Source: Halichondria panicea
Lineage: Eukaryota; Porifera; Demospongiae; Suberitida; Halichondriidae
Assembly (NCBI RefSeq): GCF_963675165.1
Contig: NC_087385.1
Location: 5,725,412 to 5,789,411, forward strand
Direction: 5' to 3'
DNA length: 64,000 nucleotides
Positions 46,821 through 58,992 of the stretch are shown piece by piece (within the stretch, counting starts at the first letter, position 1; every line of letters begins with the position of its first letter). Under the pieces are notes generated by a model, which was not told the DNA's origin, ran no database searches, and saw nothing but the letters and a program-made list of their open reading frames with translations. A program made the position numbers and the translations under genes.

Positions 46821-49800
46821 ATGTCGGTTACACCAGATCAGCCTGTTTTTGAGCAGATTGGACCTCCTCCTAACGTGGTCCCCAGTGATGATCCCTCTCC
46901 ACGCGCTATGGAGGTCATCAGAAGCTTGGATAGGTGAGGATCTACTCACTTGTGCTGCACCAAATAAAATAATGACAGTGGATTAACATGTGGTTTATAA
47001 TAGCTTCATGGAAACTAGTACACAGTTGTCTTAATTAATAAGCATAAATGCTAGGTAGAGAGATTGATTTTGTATTTCATTGGTACCGCTAGTAGAGTTT
47101 ATAGTGTGTCTTCTCATGAGTGCCGATAGCAACACGCAAATCATTAGAGAGAGAGAGGCAGCTGTGCATTGTTTACTATACTGGGATTTCCCCTCATATC
47201 CTATGTTACATTCTGTTGGCTTGTTGTTTTTTCTGCACACAGTGGGCCCAATATACAACAAAATCGTCTTGGCACAAGAGCATTAGAAACCATTTCACAT
47301 TTGCACACACCTTTCACACAATTGCGCATTTGGCACATGATTACTAGTGATTTCAACCCTCACTTCCGTGCATGCACACTTGACAGTCGATCGTTTGGGT
47401 TCCTGGATTTCCAAACCCCCTCCCCCCACCCCACCTCCAATGGCAGCCCAAGCTCGACAAGCTTCCTCTCTAAGGAATTTGTACAGCAGGTAATAATGCG
47501 TTGACAGCAAAGCTAGCTAGCTGTGAGGATGACTATCTCTCTACTTCTTTGGGGAGTCCTCATTAACACTAGGAGTGTACATTGTATATAGATGGATAGG
47601 GACAGATTAGATCTCACCCAGAGTTAATCAATGCATGCATTCTCCCACAGGGCATTGCCAGGCTCTGTAGGGACCTGACTGTTGGTCCCCTGTCAGACGC
47701 ACTCAGAGCAGAGCTCTTCTGTCAACTAGGTCATCTGCACCTCCTACTGGAGCAGTACACTGATGGTATATAGTTCACATTTCGTAATGATTATGTTTAA
47801 TGAGTTTGAAGTAATTGCTAAGGATTAACTGTTAAGGAGATAATAGATAGGCCATTATTTTAATGTTTAATACCTGCTTGAATGTTTGAATGCAGAGTCT
47901 GATAATAACCTCAATATATACCATACCCCCCTCCAAACACACACATCCTACCCCCCACAGCTCTCTCGGCCTATCAGCAGTACCAGTATCTGTGCCCCCT
48001 GGAGAGCAGCAGGAACGCTAACATGCAATATGGTCTGGGACTCATCTACTTCGGCATCAACTCCTACGACTGGTGAGTTCACAATAATTATTAGGTCACT
48101 CTGGAGTACCATATCGGCTGTTGCAGAGGTTAAATAAATCTTAGCTTTGTTGCATGGTGATCCGAGAAGTAATTACATAATGGAAAAAGCCACACACAAG
48201 CAAGCTTGAGACGAGAGCAGCCTTTGCAGAGCTTTTTGTATGCTAGTGATCTAACTAGATATTATATAAGCCAAAAGACAAGCAGTATTTGATGTGTTTC
48301 CTGACTACCTCTATTGTGTGCTACCTCTCTAGGGCTATGGAGTCATTCAAACAAGTGTTGACGTTGGCTCCAGAGTTTGCAAGACGAGGAGAGATCCACC
48401 TCCGGCTGGGGGTCATGTTCAAGACAAAGGGAGAATACAACAGCAGCACTCATCACTTCAAGCAGGCCTCCCACTTGAGTGGACCAGCTAGCTTCTCAAA
48501 ATTGGAAAGTGAGTGTGTTTTAAAACAATTCCCTGTTTCCTGTTTCTGGGAATACTACTTATTAGCTCACAATTAATTCCCCACTATAACAATGATTATT
48601 AGCCTGTAGGTGGGTCTGTAGGATAATGCCAGTGTAGAGGGTCTGTGTTTTATGTATGGCAGTCTGTGTCCAGCTGCTGTGTGCAGGTGTACAGGTGTGA
48701 GGGCTTTCATTAACACAGTACCTCTAAGTAATGCACCTTGCTGTGCTCCAAGGTCAACACCCAGACAGCGTTAACTAGACTCTTGACACCTTAGCATTGT
48801 TACAGGATATGCCTATATGGCTTTGGCTGTTCCCCCCACGCAGTGTACCAGAGAGGGAAGTCTGTTATTTTCATACCGTCCCCCACACAGTGTACCAGAG
48901 AGGGGAGCCTGTTATTTTCATACCATCCCCCACACAGTGTACCAGAGAGGGGAGCCTGTTATTTTCATGCCATAAGATGTAGTGTTCTCATATTATAAAC
49001 CCTCAGTTTTGGCCCATACACTAGTTTACAATAGTAGGTGTTAGAGATTTATTTGTTGAATCATTCATGAATCGTTTCTCCCCACAGTTCAGTTCCATCT
49101 TGGTCACATCCACCACTTGCAAGGTCACTTCATTGCTGCCAAGGAGACCTTTGAGGGCATTCTCGCTAAAAAGAACGTCCCTAACTCTGTCAAGGCCATG
49201 GCTCTCAGACAGCTAGGTAATTACTGTTATCATAACAACAACAACTCATTAGACTCGTGTAGATTGCACGTGCTTGTCTTTTAGCACAGTTTTGATAGTA
49301 CTGGCACTCTAACTACCTCCTCCACTGCAGGATGGCTGTATCACAGTGTACCCGAGGTTGCCATCATGTGTGAAAACCCCACAGCAAAGGCAGTGGACCT
49401 CCTCAAACTGGCCGTGGGTGCAGACTACGCCTCCTCTCAGGCCTGGTATTTCCTCGGCCGTTGCCATGCCTCCCAGGGGCGGGCACGGGATGCATTCCTA
49501 GCGTATCAGCAAGCTGTCAACAAGTCCACCGACAACCAGGCAGAGATATGGTGCTCCATTGGGTGAGAGTGGCACGAATACCTAAAACTATATACCTTGT
49601 CATAAAATAACTATTGTTTGTGATGGGGCTTGCTGATTAAAGACATCAGAGGCTACTGTTTTCACTAGGGAAGTAGTACTACCCGTGTGCTGTTAATTGT
49701 GGTACATGCAAGAGTTCATTGGTTCATTCCAATGCACTTAGTCTGCACAGTTGCACACAGAAACCCTACACTGGAATGACATTGTTAGTACTTCACTCTC

Positions 49801-52800
49801 CCTTTTTCTCACAGGATACTTTACCACAACATGGGTCAGGCTAAGGACAGTCTACAGTCATACGTCTGTGCCGTGTACCTTGACCCCGGACGGCACGAGG
49901 CATGGACGGACATGGGCTGTCTCTATGAGTCAGTCTCTCAGCCAATGTAAGTGCATTGTCTGCAAACGTGAGAAATATAGTAGGTTTGTGGGAAACCCCG
50001 AACCTTTGTTGATGTACACGTTTGACAATGAATCTCATTATGTTGTGATACTGTTCTTCCACCTGCAGAGATGCACTCATCACTTATAAGAATTCCATCT
50101 TCATCAGATCAGCAGAGCAAATCAATGGTGAGGGGAGCTTCTCATTCTCAACATAATTATTGTGTGCATTTCCTTTGTCGTTGCATTCCTTTTGTGTCTT
50201 TTTGTGTATACACAATCATGTATTCCTGTCATCCAACTTATGATATATAAAGACAAGAGTTGTTACTTCTCTACCTCCCCCCACAGCTGACAAGACTGGA
50301 CAGTACTTGTTCTCCCGAGTTGCGAACCTGGAGCAGTACATTACAATGGTTGGCCCCACCATTCTCCAGACTCAGCCGCACACCCTACCCACACTCAAGG
50401 AGGCGTGGCACACACTAGTCCCCTCCCACGTACGAAGCTCGCCCAAGAGCTCTGGATCAACTTATAGCCCACTACTGGTGAGCACACAAATGTCAAACTA
50501 TCGTACTTTTCGAAAGGTACCCACCTGTACAGCATTGAATAATATGCATACATTACTGTAAGTACTACAATGTACCTGTACTACAAAGTATAAGCCTGTA
50601 CTTGTCAAGCCGCTGCTATTGTGATTAACCCAATGTTCCATCCCTTCAGGATCTCTCTTCACTGGAAATATCAACGAGTCCTCTCACCTCTCTACCCAAC
50701 TTCTCCCCTTCGTTTTGTTCCCCTAGAAATACTGTACACCAAGGGCCGGTCCCAAAGAAGCAGCGCACAAATCGTCACAACAACGAACCAATCGTTATCC
50801 GCAACATGGGAGACACCTGGCATCCCAGCCTGTCCCTCCGGTGTCTGGACCAGACTGCAGGGGGCCAAGTCCACACGGGGGGTCATATCAACACCGGGGG
50901 TCCTGTCAATGTGGGAGGTCCTACTCTAGGGGAGCACGATATTCTGGCTCAGCCAAATGCCTTCTCAACTTCTGATGTTTTCTCTGGGTTTACTGCTGAC
51001 ACTCGGCCGACTAGTTTGGGCATCAAAAAAACTCATTGCGATTCGAACTCGTCTGCACCTACATGTACAACTGGATTATCTTCATTTCATTCTAACTCAA
51101 GCCCTGGCTCTGCAGCCGGCTCATGCTTTACTCCAATTTCACTTCACTCTGTCAATGGACATAACCCCTTCACCACTGATTATATGAGCTCTTCAACTGC
51201 TCCAACACCTTACTACCCTAGCCACGCCCCCACTACTGCCACGGCAATTTCCTCCCTCCCTGGTGACCTCTCCTCCCTCTCACCCCTCCCCGATGTGAAA
51301 CTCAGCGAGGAAGATTTCCACGAGTACTTACAGACAAGCGGTAGCCAAGAGAGTGTCCTGACTCAGTCCATCGTCAATCTTCTCAAGTCTCCCACCATTG
51401 AACGAAAATACAAATCGCAAACGGCCATGTGTTGGAATGAGCTTGATGGTATGGAACAGAGACAACCACCTCCCACAAGGAACGGAGACAGTGCTACCAG
51501 TATGACCTCAACTGAAGCCATACTCGTTGCTGAGGAGCATTCACTTCCGGCCAAATCCACTCGATCGTGTGAGGTTAATTCCGACTCGTCTAGCGGTGTG
51601 TCTTCAGCCGATACTAATCTCCAACTGGACTCCAACTCTCCTCTCCTCAGTCCGAATGCCCTACTACTGCACAGCCCATACGAGTTGGACGATTTATTGG
51701 ACCCAATTCACGAACCATTTCCCTCACTAGCCGACGATGGAGAGTACATGAAGCGTGACCCCGATCTGACCCCCACTGACCCTCCAGCGGAGGAGGAAGT
51801 CGTGGATCTCCGCCCAGAAGTACCTGTGTTTGAGGTGAGAGACTGACACTTCCCTTGTGTTATTCTTAAGGTCTACTCAGTCATGAGTGCATGTGCTCGC
51901 AAAACATTATAATGTGTACGATAATTATGATGTGATGTACATTAGACATTTGTAGCTGTTAATGGAGCAAGAAATTTCTAGTACAATATGCTTATTATGG
52001 CATTGTGATAAAGTGCACTGGTACACTCGTGTTTATTCCTCCTGGCAGGTGTCTACTCAAGAGGAGGCGCTCTCCGAGACCCTCCATGGACTCTGCTGTA
52101 ACCCCAACACCCCCGTCTGCATGATTCGTGGACTCTGTCCGCTGGTGAACCTTAACCTCCAGCTTTTCTCCTCCAAGAGTATCGTAAAGACCTGCCCCGA
52201 CCACGAGATGGAGGTTCGAGAGCAGGTGGGTAAATTGTGTGTAGTTATAGCTTGTCTTATTCATAGTTTATTTTTTTTGCTAACTTTGATAGGTCATAGT
52301 TTTGACTTGTGATTGTTTTCTCTTATAAATCCACTGCCAATGCTATGTCTGTTATTTATTTACTGCCAGTGTACATTTTATTTTCTATGCAGGTACAACA
52401 AGCAGCTGATGAGAACACTGAGCTCAACGGGCATAAGCAGGTGTGGAGATACGAGAGTCAGCGGACCTACACAACCGTCAAGGAGTACGCCAAGTACCAA
52501 AAGCAAATGCTGCAGAAAAAGGTGTCTTATAATTATGTTCCTATCTAGTGTGTGCATGTTGCGCATAGCATTCGCAATAGCATGACACTTTATGCATTTC
52601 AGCACTGTAGAGTATAGATCTCACTGTGTGAAAAACAACTTTTGTGTTGACTGTCAATTGCAAATATTTAAAGCCTTGATTGTGTCTCTCCAGAAGTCAA
52701 GTAGTGGTGAATTCAAGTCTTCCAACAAGAAGTTGATTCGTTTTGGCACCAACGTGGACCTGTCTGACTGGGAAAAGTGGGGTAGGCAGCTGGAGGAGCT

Positions 52801-53157
52801 TGAGAAACTGCCAAAGTTCCTCAGGGTAACTGACATTCACTCACCCACCTTTACACTGTACAATGTATAAGATTTCAGGTGGTTTGAGAAACTGCCAAAG
52901 TTCCTCAGGGTAACTGACATTCACTCACCCACCTTTACACTGTACAATGTATAAGGTTTCAGGTGGTTTTGATAGGTTTACCTTTGATAGTATGTAGTGT
53001 ATTCAGTTTTGACCCCAAGACCTTGCTCATTGCACACCTCCTCATTACTATAGTTTCAGGAAGTTCAGGTCCCTTTGAGTTCAAATTTACTGCAAAATGA
53101 TCACTCATGACTACGTTGTAGCTCTGCACACATCACACACACATATCACATCACACA

Positions 53158-53220
<63 letters not shown>

Positions 53221-54772
53221 CACTTCAGGTTAACTGCCCTGAGGCCAACCTTCTCGCACACATTGGCTACTCTATCCTCGGTGTGAACTCCGCCCAGCTG
53301 TACATGAAGGTCCCGGGTTCACGTACTCCCGGACACCAGGAGAACCACAATCTCTGCTCTGTGAACATCAACATTGGCCCTGGAGGGTGCGAGTGGTTCT
53401 CTGTGCACAACAAGTACTGGGGCATCTTCCACAAGCTCTGTGACAAGTGAGTCATTAGGTGTCATTATAAGTACAAAATATTACTACAACGTTTAAAATG
53501 AACTAAATCAGCAGAAATTTTGCCAATTAAAGTAACTACAGGCTACAGTACATTATTAGCAAACTTGGCAGTCGATCATTACCACTTAACTTAACCCCTC
53601 CTCCAGACACAAGTTGTGCTTCCTCACCGGGTCATGGTGGCCTATCTTGGAGGAGCTAGAGGAGATGAGGGTTCCGGTCTACCGGTTCACTCAACAGCCT
53701 GGGGACATTGTTTGGCTCAACCCCGGAACAGTACACTGGGTTCAAGCTAATGTGAGTTAGTTCTCAATTACTGGCCGCCTTTATATACCTAATTGTAGTT
53801 TCAGTGTTGTACCTTATATTGTACTGGATCACAATACGTACGTGTATGTACTGTACATGCATTGTTACTGGTTGCTGAGTGAGTAAGATGGTTCTCTCTC
53901 CTCCCTCCTGCAGACTGTATGCAACAACATAGCGTGGAATGTCGGCCCCATCACTGCTCACCAGTTCAGAATGGCCTGGGAGAGATACATGTGGAACAAA
54001 ATGCGCAGTAAGTCTCCCCTCCTTTCTCTGCGTGCTTCTTTAGGTGTACGTTCTATAGTTGTTGTTTACGTTACATTTGCACCCTATAACTGTTGTCTTG
54101 GTTGTTATGGCTCTGTGTACTGCAGACGTACGCAGCATTGTTCCAATGATCCATCTCTCTTGGAGCTTGGCCAGGAAAATCAAGATTGTGGATGAAGCTC
54201 TCTACCTGCAACTGAGGTACACATACATACGTACAGCACATTGTTACACACTTACATTATTATGCTGCTTGTACATATACTCATATAATTTTGGCTCATC
54301 ACATGCGTAGGAGTCTGCTTGAGAGCTCTCTGGCACAGACCCACAGACTCGCAGCTCATCTGGCCGAAGCGTCAATTCCCTTCACCCCCCACCCTCGTAT
54401 GGAAAATGAGACTGCCCCCTGTTGCAACAACTGTCTGGACGAGGTCTTCAACATGCTGTTTGTCCTCAGTCACAAGGGAGAGTACCTGGTCTACTGTCAC
54501 AAGTGTGCCATGGCTATGGAGAAATCGTTCACAGTACTCAGACAGGTGAGTATGTCTAACAAACGAGTGTGTACCAGTTGTGCTGAGTATGTTAATTATC
54601 ACCATGTGGATAGAGGCTATTGGTTTAATTTGTCATATTTGTGCCGTATTATCATGTGACATATGCTACCCCCCCCCTACAGTTTGACACGGGGGAGTTG
54701 CAACAGACACTGGACAACTTTAAGCTCCACCCACCACCTGTCTACAGTCCCGTTCCTCAAGCTGCCCACTAA
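46821..54772 (+). CDS. KDM6A-like: KDM6/UTX-type H3K27 demethylase (TPR-JmjC)
   Basis: Exons 46821-46933, 47243-47489, 47651-47765, 47961-48072, 48333-48508, 49088-49216, 49331-49562, 49815-49946, 50069-50127, 50287-50477, 50650-51834, 52049-52225, 52393-52521, 52694-52825, 53229-53446, 53607-53751, 53914-54007, 54126-54216, 54311-54545, 54683-54772; 1333 residues. About eight TPRs ([39 protein letters not shown]), then a long S/T/P-rich linker in one exon. The JmjC domain has iron ligands His1079 and Glu1081 (GHQENHN) and His1159 (GTVHWVQ), spaced as in UTX (80 apart). [20 protein letters not shown] follows, and a C-terminal zinc finger ([16 protein letters not shown]). TPR plus linker favours UTX (KDM6A) over KDM6B. 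It is expected to remove methyl groups from H3K27 and act with the COMPASS-like MLL3/4 complex. Confidence 0.96.
48836..48972. repeat. About 47-bp tandem repeat in a KDM6 intron
   Basis: Three units beginning cccccac(g/a)cagtgtaccag and ending gttattttcat(a/g)cc(a/g)t. Each contains a ccccacacag acceptor-like motif. Confidence 0.85.
52801..52968. repeat. 84-bp tandem duplication across an exon-intron boundary
   Basis: 52801-52884 (end of the exon at 52694-52825 plus 59 bp of intron) is repeated at 52885-52968 almost without change, so the donor tcctcagg/gtaact occurs twice. Using the second donor would add 84 bp to the exon, but the frame meets a stop (ttacactgtacaatgtataa), so the first donor is required for the full protein. 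Confidence 0.9.
53155..53218. repeat. (CA)n microsatellite at a KDM6 acceptor
   Basis: About 30 CA units ending ten bases before the acceptor of the first JmjC exon (53229), so it takes the place of a pyrimidine tract. Confidence 0.95.
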
Positions 54773-55073
54773 ACACCTGCGCAGTGTTTTTAAACCTTGT
54801 TCCTTTTCCGAATACATGAAACTATTATTTTGACTCAACACTTTACTTGAAACTACTGGCTTATCACATGTACATGACTGTATTATACTGTTTCTGGCTT
54901 TGTGGAACAGAGCATATAATTATTTGTGTAGATATTTTGTTCTTTTGTTTTAATATTGTGTTATAAGTACTTGACCACCACCATTTTGATTCTTGTTTTT
55001 GTGTAACATGTGAAATGTGATCTTTGTAAAATTAAAAGAAACCATTGTTATTGTTGGTATAATATATTATGTA

Positions 55074-55110
55074 TCAAGGGCGTATAAAGGATATATTTAT
55101 ACGCCCTTGA
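55074..55110. repeat. Perfect 15-bp-arm palindrome between convergent genes
   Basis: tcaagggcgtataaa, a seven-base loop ggatata, then tttatacgcccttga. It lies 300 bp after the KDM6 stop and 126 bp after the GALE stop on the other strand, inside the shared 3' region. It may be an RNA hairpin at transcript ends or a small fold-back element. The rest of 54773-55235 is AT-rich with no gene. Confidence 0.75.
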
Positions 55111-55235
55111 CGATATATAAATTGTCATTCCACAATCTATTAAATATAATTATGATCGATCGACAGGAGCGATCCTACATACAGATAATCAGCTATTCAA
55201 TAAATATCTAAACCCTAAAAATCATAACAGTTAGA

Positions 55236-56291
55236 CTATTCTTTGCTGTTGTATCCTTGAGGGTTGTTGCTCTGCCATCTCCAGGTATCCTCACACATTT
55301 GGGCCAAGTCTCGAGTGGCCTTCCATTGCAGCTCTCTCTCCGCCAGACTTGGATCAGCATAGCATGTTGCTATGTCGCCCTCTCTTCGTCCAACAATCTT
55401 CCGTGGTATCGGCTTGCCCACAGTTTCCCCGAGGGCATCGGCTAGTTCCATCACTGACACTCCCTTCCCAGTTCCGAGGTTGTACACCTTGAGTCCACAG
55501 TTACTGTCGATCTGTCTCAGTGTTGCCACATGCCCTAGGGCAAGGTCAACGATATGGATGTAGTCTCGCACGCCAGTCCCATCAGGTGTGTTATAGTCGC
55601 TTCCAAACACTAGTAGTTCCGGTCTGGTGCCAACAGCTACTTGAGATACAAACGGCATGAGGTTGTTTGGAACACCTCGAGGGTCTTCTCCGATCATGCC
55701 CGACTTGTGGGCTCCAACAGGGTTAAAGTAGCGCAGTAGGACAATGTTCCAATCTGTGTTCGATTTGTGGTAGTCGGCGAGAATCTCTTCAACAAAGTAT
55801 TTTGTTTTGCCGTAGGGATTGGAGCAGTTACCAGTGGGGTGCTTCTCGTCAATGGGCAGGTATTGAGGGTCACCGTACACAGTCGCTGATGAGGAAAAGA
55901 TGAAGTTTCGAACTTCGAATTCTTCCATTGTCTCGATCAGATTGAGAGCAATTTCAATGTTAATACGATAGTAACGCAAAGGTAGACGCACTGATTCTCC
56001 GACAGCTTTCAGTCCAGCGAAATGAATAACAGCGTAAAATTTGTATTTCATAAAAAGTTCCTTGAGCTTCACACGATCTAAGAGATCGAATGTGTGAACG
56101 TCAACTTTCTTTCCAGTGAGAGTCTCAACCCTCCTAATGCTCTCAGTGGAGGAGTTGCCAAGATTGTCCACCACGACTGGTTGATAGTCCCCAGCTTGGA
56201 GAAGCTCCAATACTGTATGACTTCCCACATAACCAGCCCCTCCAGTTACCAGGATGAACTTGTCACTATTCCCTTTCGTTGATTCGGCCAT
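55236..56291 (-). CDS. GALE: UDP-glucose 4-epimerase
   Basis: Single-exon frame of 351 residues (human GALE 348). Interconverts UDP-glucose and UDP-galactose in the Leloir pathway, and UDP-GlcNAc/UDP-GalNAc in animals; cytosolic. Short-chain dehydrogenase fold: NAD-binding GGAGYVGSHTVLELL (residues 17-31), VVVDNLGNSS, VIHFAGLKAVGES, the catalytic serine region FSSSATVYG and tyrosine motif NPYGKTKYFVEE (YxxxK), then LRYFNPVGAH and GVRDYIHIVDLA. Every expected motif is intact and full length. Absence of introns contrasts with the intron-rich neighbours and with multi-exon GALE in many animals; an old retrocopy that became the working gene is one explanation. Start at MAESTKGNSD just before the fold. 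Confidence 0.96.
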   Translation of the reverse strand: MAESTKGNSDKFILVTGGAGYVGSHTVLELLQAGDYQPVVVDNLGNSSTESIRRVETLTGKKVDVHTFDLLDRVKLKELFMKYKFYAVIHFAGLKAVGESVRLPLRYYRINIEIALNLIETMEEFEVRNFIFSSSATVYGDPQYLPIDEKHPTGNCSNPYGKTKYFVEEILADYHKSNTDWNIVLLRYFNPVGAHKSGMIGEDPRGVPNNLMPFVSQVAVGTRPELLVFGSDYNTPDGTGVRDYIHIVDLALGHVATLRQIDSNCGLKVYNLGTGKGVSVMELADALGETVGKPIPRKIVGRREGDIATCYADPSLAERELQWKATRDLAQMCEDTWRWQSNNPQGYNSKE

Positions 56292-56356
56292 AGTAATGTA
56301 TACGTACGTAGCTAGCTACCGATAGCTGATCTTTAAAAGTACAGTAGGATTGGGTA

Positions 56357-56413
56357 GTTGGGCGTGGCTCGACCGTCTCCTGACGGGGAGGGAGAGGATC
56401 GGGCCACGCCCAA
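56357..56413. repeat. Inverted repeat just upstream of GALE
   Basis: agttgggcgtggctcgacc and ggatcgggccacgcccaact are imperfect inverted copies 66-122 bp upstream of the GALE start. Either a fold-back element or a promoter palindrome; gggcgtggc resembles a GC/CACCC-type box. Confidence 0.5.
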
Positions 56414-56599
56414 CTAAGGATTGGGCGTGTGTCTTGTTTCTTTGTGGATATTGAGGTCATTGTAGAACAATACATTGGAATGTTAATTGTCAAAACCAGA
56501 AAAGGTCAAGATACTAAAAGTGGTCAGATGATATTGATGCTTCCCTTTTAAGGTGCAGCTGATTCATGAGCTCGCTCCCATGTTTTGGTACCGCGGTAC

Positions 56600-56732
56600 C
56601 AGAGGAGGTCTGACATGTGTGCACGAATCACTACAAGTTCAGTGCATTTGGCCTGTACATTGTCACGTGACCGCAATGACATCAATGCACTGAACTTGTA
56701 GTGATTCGTGCACGCATGTCGGACCTCCTCTG
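56600..56732. mobile_element. 133-bp terminal-inverted-repeat element, 9-bp target duplication
   Basis: Starts cagaggaggtctgacatg; the 49-bp arms match with two differences. Flanking direct repeats ccgcggtac lie at 56591-56599 and 56733-56741. The terminal 16 bases match the element at 41659 while the interiors differ. Non-coding. Confidence 0.92.
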
Positions 56733-56810
56733 CCGCGGTACACATGCACGCAGGGTTGCTAAAACTGTAATCACATTCCACACATTCTACACATTCCCAT
56801 CCTTGTAATT

Positions 56811-56914
56811 TATAGCGCAAAATTTTCTACGTTGAATAAATTTTGTGGGGGATTAGCTGCTTATCGAAAGCATTCCCAGGCCATGCTTAAGCCCCTCGAA
56901 AATTTCATGCTATA
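56811..56914. mobile_element. Fold-back element with TATAGC termini
   Basis: tatagcgcaaaattttc at the left and, inverted, gaaaatttcatgctata at the right; flanking ttgtaattta and aggtac show no clear duplication. A single similar end (tatagcgcgaaattttcg) is at 15942, at a rearrangement junction. Confidence 0.65.
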
Positions 56915-57033
56915 AGGTACAAGTGTCATTTACTGCAGTACTTTTTAATAAATCATCACAAAAAGGAAAAGTATGGTTGAAATGACTGTTTGTACATTTA
57001 AAAAGTAAAGGGTATGGTATATACCAGAGTCGT

Positions 57034-58458
57034 CTATGCTTGAAGCTTCTCAGCAGACTGTGAGGAGATTGTCACAATGTGCTTGTTGGCTATCTTTCCT
57101 CTGCGGGAAAAAAACGTAGTTTTTAATTTTCAGGTTTCACACTGCCATGAGTTACACATGCACTTGCAAACACCTGTGCATTACATAGGGAGTAGCAGAA
57201 TCAAGTCCTTATGGTATACTAGTGCTGCTACAGGGGACAACCTCTCTACACTTATATAAGTAAAGAACGTGACTCTGAATAACTATATAGAGAATTCATT
57301 AGGAGCATGCCCTACACCACATGCACTAGCTATGATTATGGGGAATGATCACTCACATTATCTTCTGCATGTGTAATGGTAGATGGACAAACGACACGTC
57401 CTTTTTAATAATTGCCTCCAGGCACAACTGCTCGAGGGATGGTACTGCAGATAATATACATCACCATGATTTCACATAAGACTATACAAAATTTGCTAGT
57501 CCTAGCTAATACATATACGACTTTGAATTGGCAAATAGTTTTATCGCGCTCAAATATAAACTTTGATGACCCCATTTGAAAGGTCTTTTTCTAAGCTTTC
57601 AGAAAATCATAAAATCATTGAAATTCGATTCATGGAATCCAAGTTATGGCAGCTGAAACAGTCCCTGAACCATTGATTAAACCGGGGAGGGGGGGGGGGG
57701 GGGTTCAACAGCCAGTAACTTAAGTACCGTTGATCCAATGTAAACATTTTTCTGATTTTCTGAAAGCTTAGAAAGAGATTTTTCAAATTATGCGTTTCAA
57801 TCCAAAATTTCATCAGGGCCATAATTTGTCATTTTTCGGCCTTGGACCATGGGCTATTATCCATGATGTGGCCAAATTGGCAAATAGTTTTATCGCTCAA
57901 ATATAAACTTTTGATGACACCATTTGAAAGATCGCTTTCTAAGCTTTCAGAAAATCAGAAATTGGATCTACGGAATTCAAGTTATGCCAGCTGAAAGATT
58001 CCCTGAACCATACTAAAGATAGTACATGTTCTTTGATTCAACATGCAGAGGGAGGTATTTGAAAAACTTTCAACAGCCATAACTTTAGTACCATTGATCC
58101 ATTCTCAACGTTTTATGATTTTTCTGAAAGCTTAGAAAGAGACCTGTCAAATGATGTGGTGTTTAACGAGGTCATACTTTGGTCTTATGGTCATGAGAAG
58201 AGACAGGGATTTTTGTAGATGTACATGTAGGTACACACCAACAATATTAACTTACAAACAATAATAACTTACAAAGCTGCAGAATGTACATTTCGTTGTT
58301 GTCATGAAGAATCTCCATCTCTTTACCATCCTTGAGTATTTTAACAGGGCTCGTTCCTCCGCACACGAGCACCTCTGTTCCAATCAATGCACATCCCACT
58401 CGTCTTCGAGGGGCAGGACCATCACCAAATGGACGGAGCTCTTGTATATGCCACGTAT
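57034..58458 (-). pseudogene. KLHDC3-like: Last exons of a KLHDC3-like kelch gene, 5' part not found
   Basis: Three exons on the minus strand with good splice sites and matching phases: 58273-58458, 57357-57444, 57034-57100. They encode DTWHIQELRPFGDGPAPRRR, VGCALIGTEVLVCGGTSP, then PSLEQLCLEAIIKKDVSFV and a short tail to a stop. This matches the C-terminal end of KLHDC3 (PCPRRR, LFGGTSP, SLKTLCKLAVI). The kelch blades that should precede are not visible between 58458 and the plus-strand gene at 58993. Either the 5' exons are too diverged for me to find or they lie elsewhere, making this a fragment. The coding part itself is undamaged. Confidence 0.6.
57540..58180. repeat. Two tandem copies of a dispersed repeat
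   Basis: 57540-57830 and 57872-58180 share motifs ggcaaatagttttatcg.gctc, tcaaatataaactt, atttgaaag.tc...ctaagctttcag and the inverted ctgaaagcttagaaagag. Each copy is a long imperfect hairpin. The element at 25230 is related. They lie in an intron of the kelch fragment. Confidence 0.7.
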
Positions 58459-58992
58459 CTGCCAAAAAAGTATAAAGTACTATATAAATATGTGACACAA
58501 TTACCATTACATTTACTTATGTTACTACTTGTAGTAACGAGGACCATGCTCACAACGGTGTGTCCATGCAACCGCTACTGGAGGTATACACATTGATAAA
58601 AGACACTTACACACTCATATTGAGCAGTTGAGAAGTTTAACAGTGAATTGCCTTGCAAAAATGGTGGCATGGGGCTCATATTTTATACATTTTGGTAAAA
58701 AACAGGCAGCCAAGTGCCACACCTTTTTTTGTGGGACAGTGCATGCATGGCTTCAATACATATCCTATCAGGGCCAGGCAAGTATGTACCTAGCTAGCAG
58801 AGTTTCAGTTCTCCTGTACTATATTAGAAGACAGGCAGTTTAAGCGAGCATTAGTACAGTGAATATATCAATGATCTATACTGTAGACACTAGATAGTTC
58901 AACTGAATGCAAATCCTTGTGGGTTTTATGCAATTACTAATATTATCAGAGTTTTAGCAACCTATCCAACAATCTACTGATGTACAGTGAAG

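Noticed and set aside
52885-52968. Second donor copy in KDM6 as an alternative exon end
   Set aside because: Read-through to it meets an in-frame stop, so it cannot give a full-length JmjC protein.
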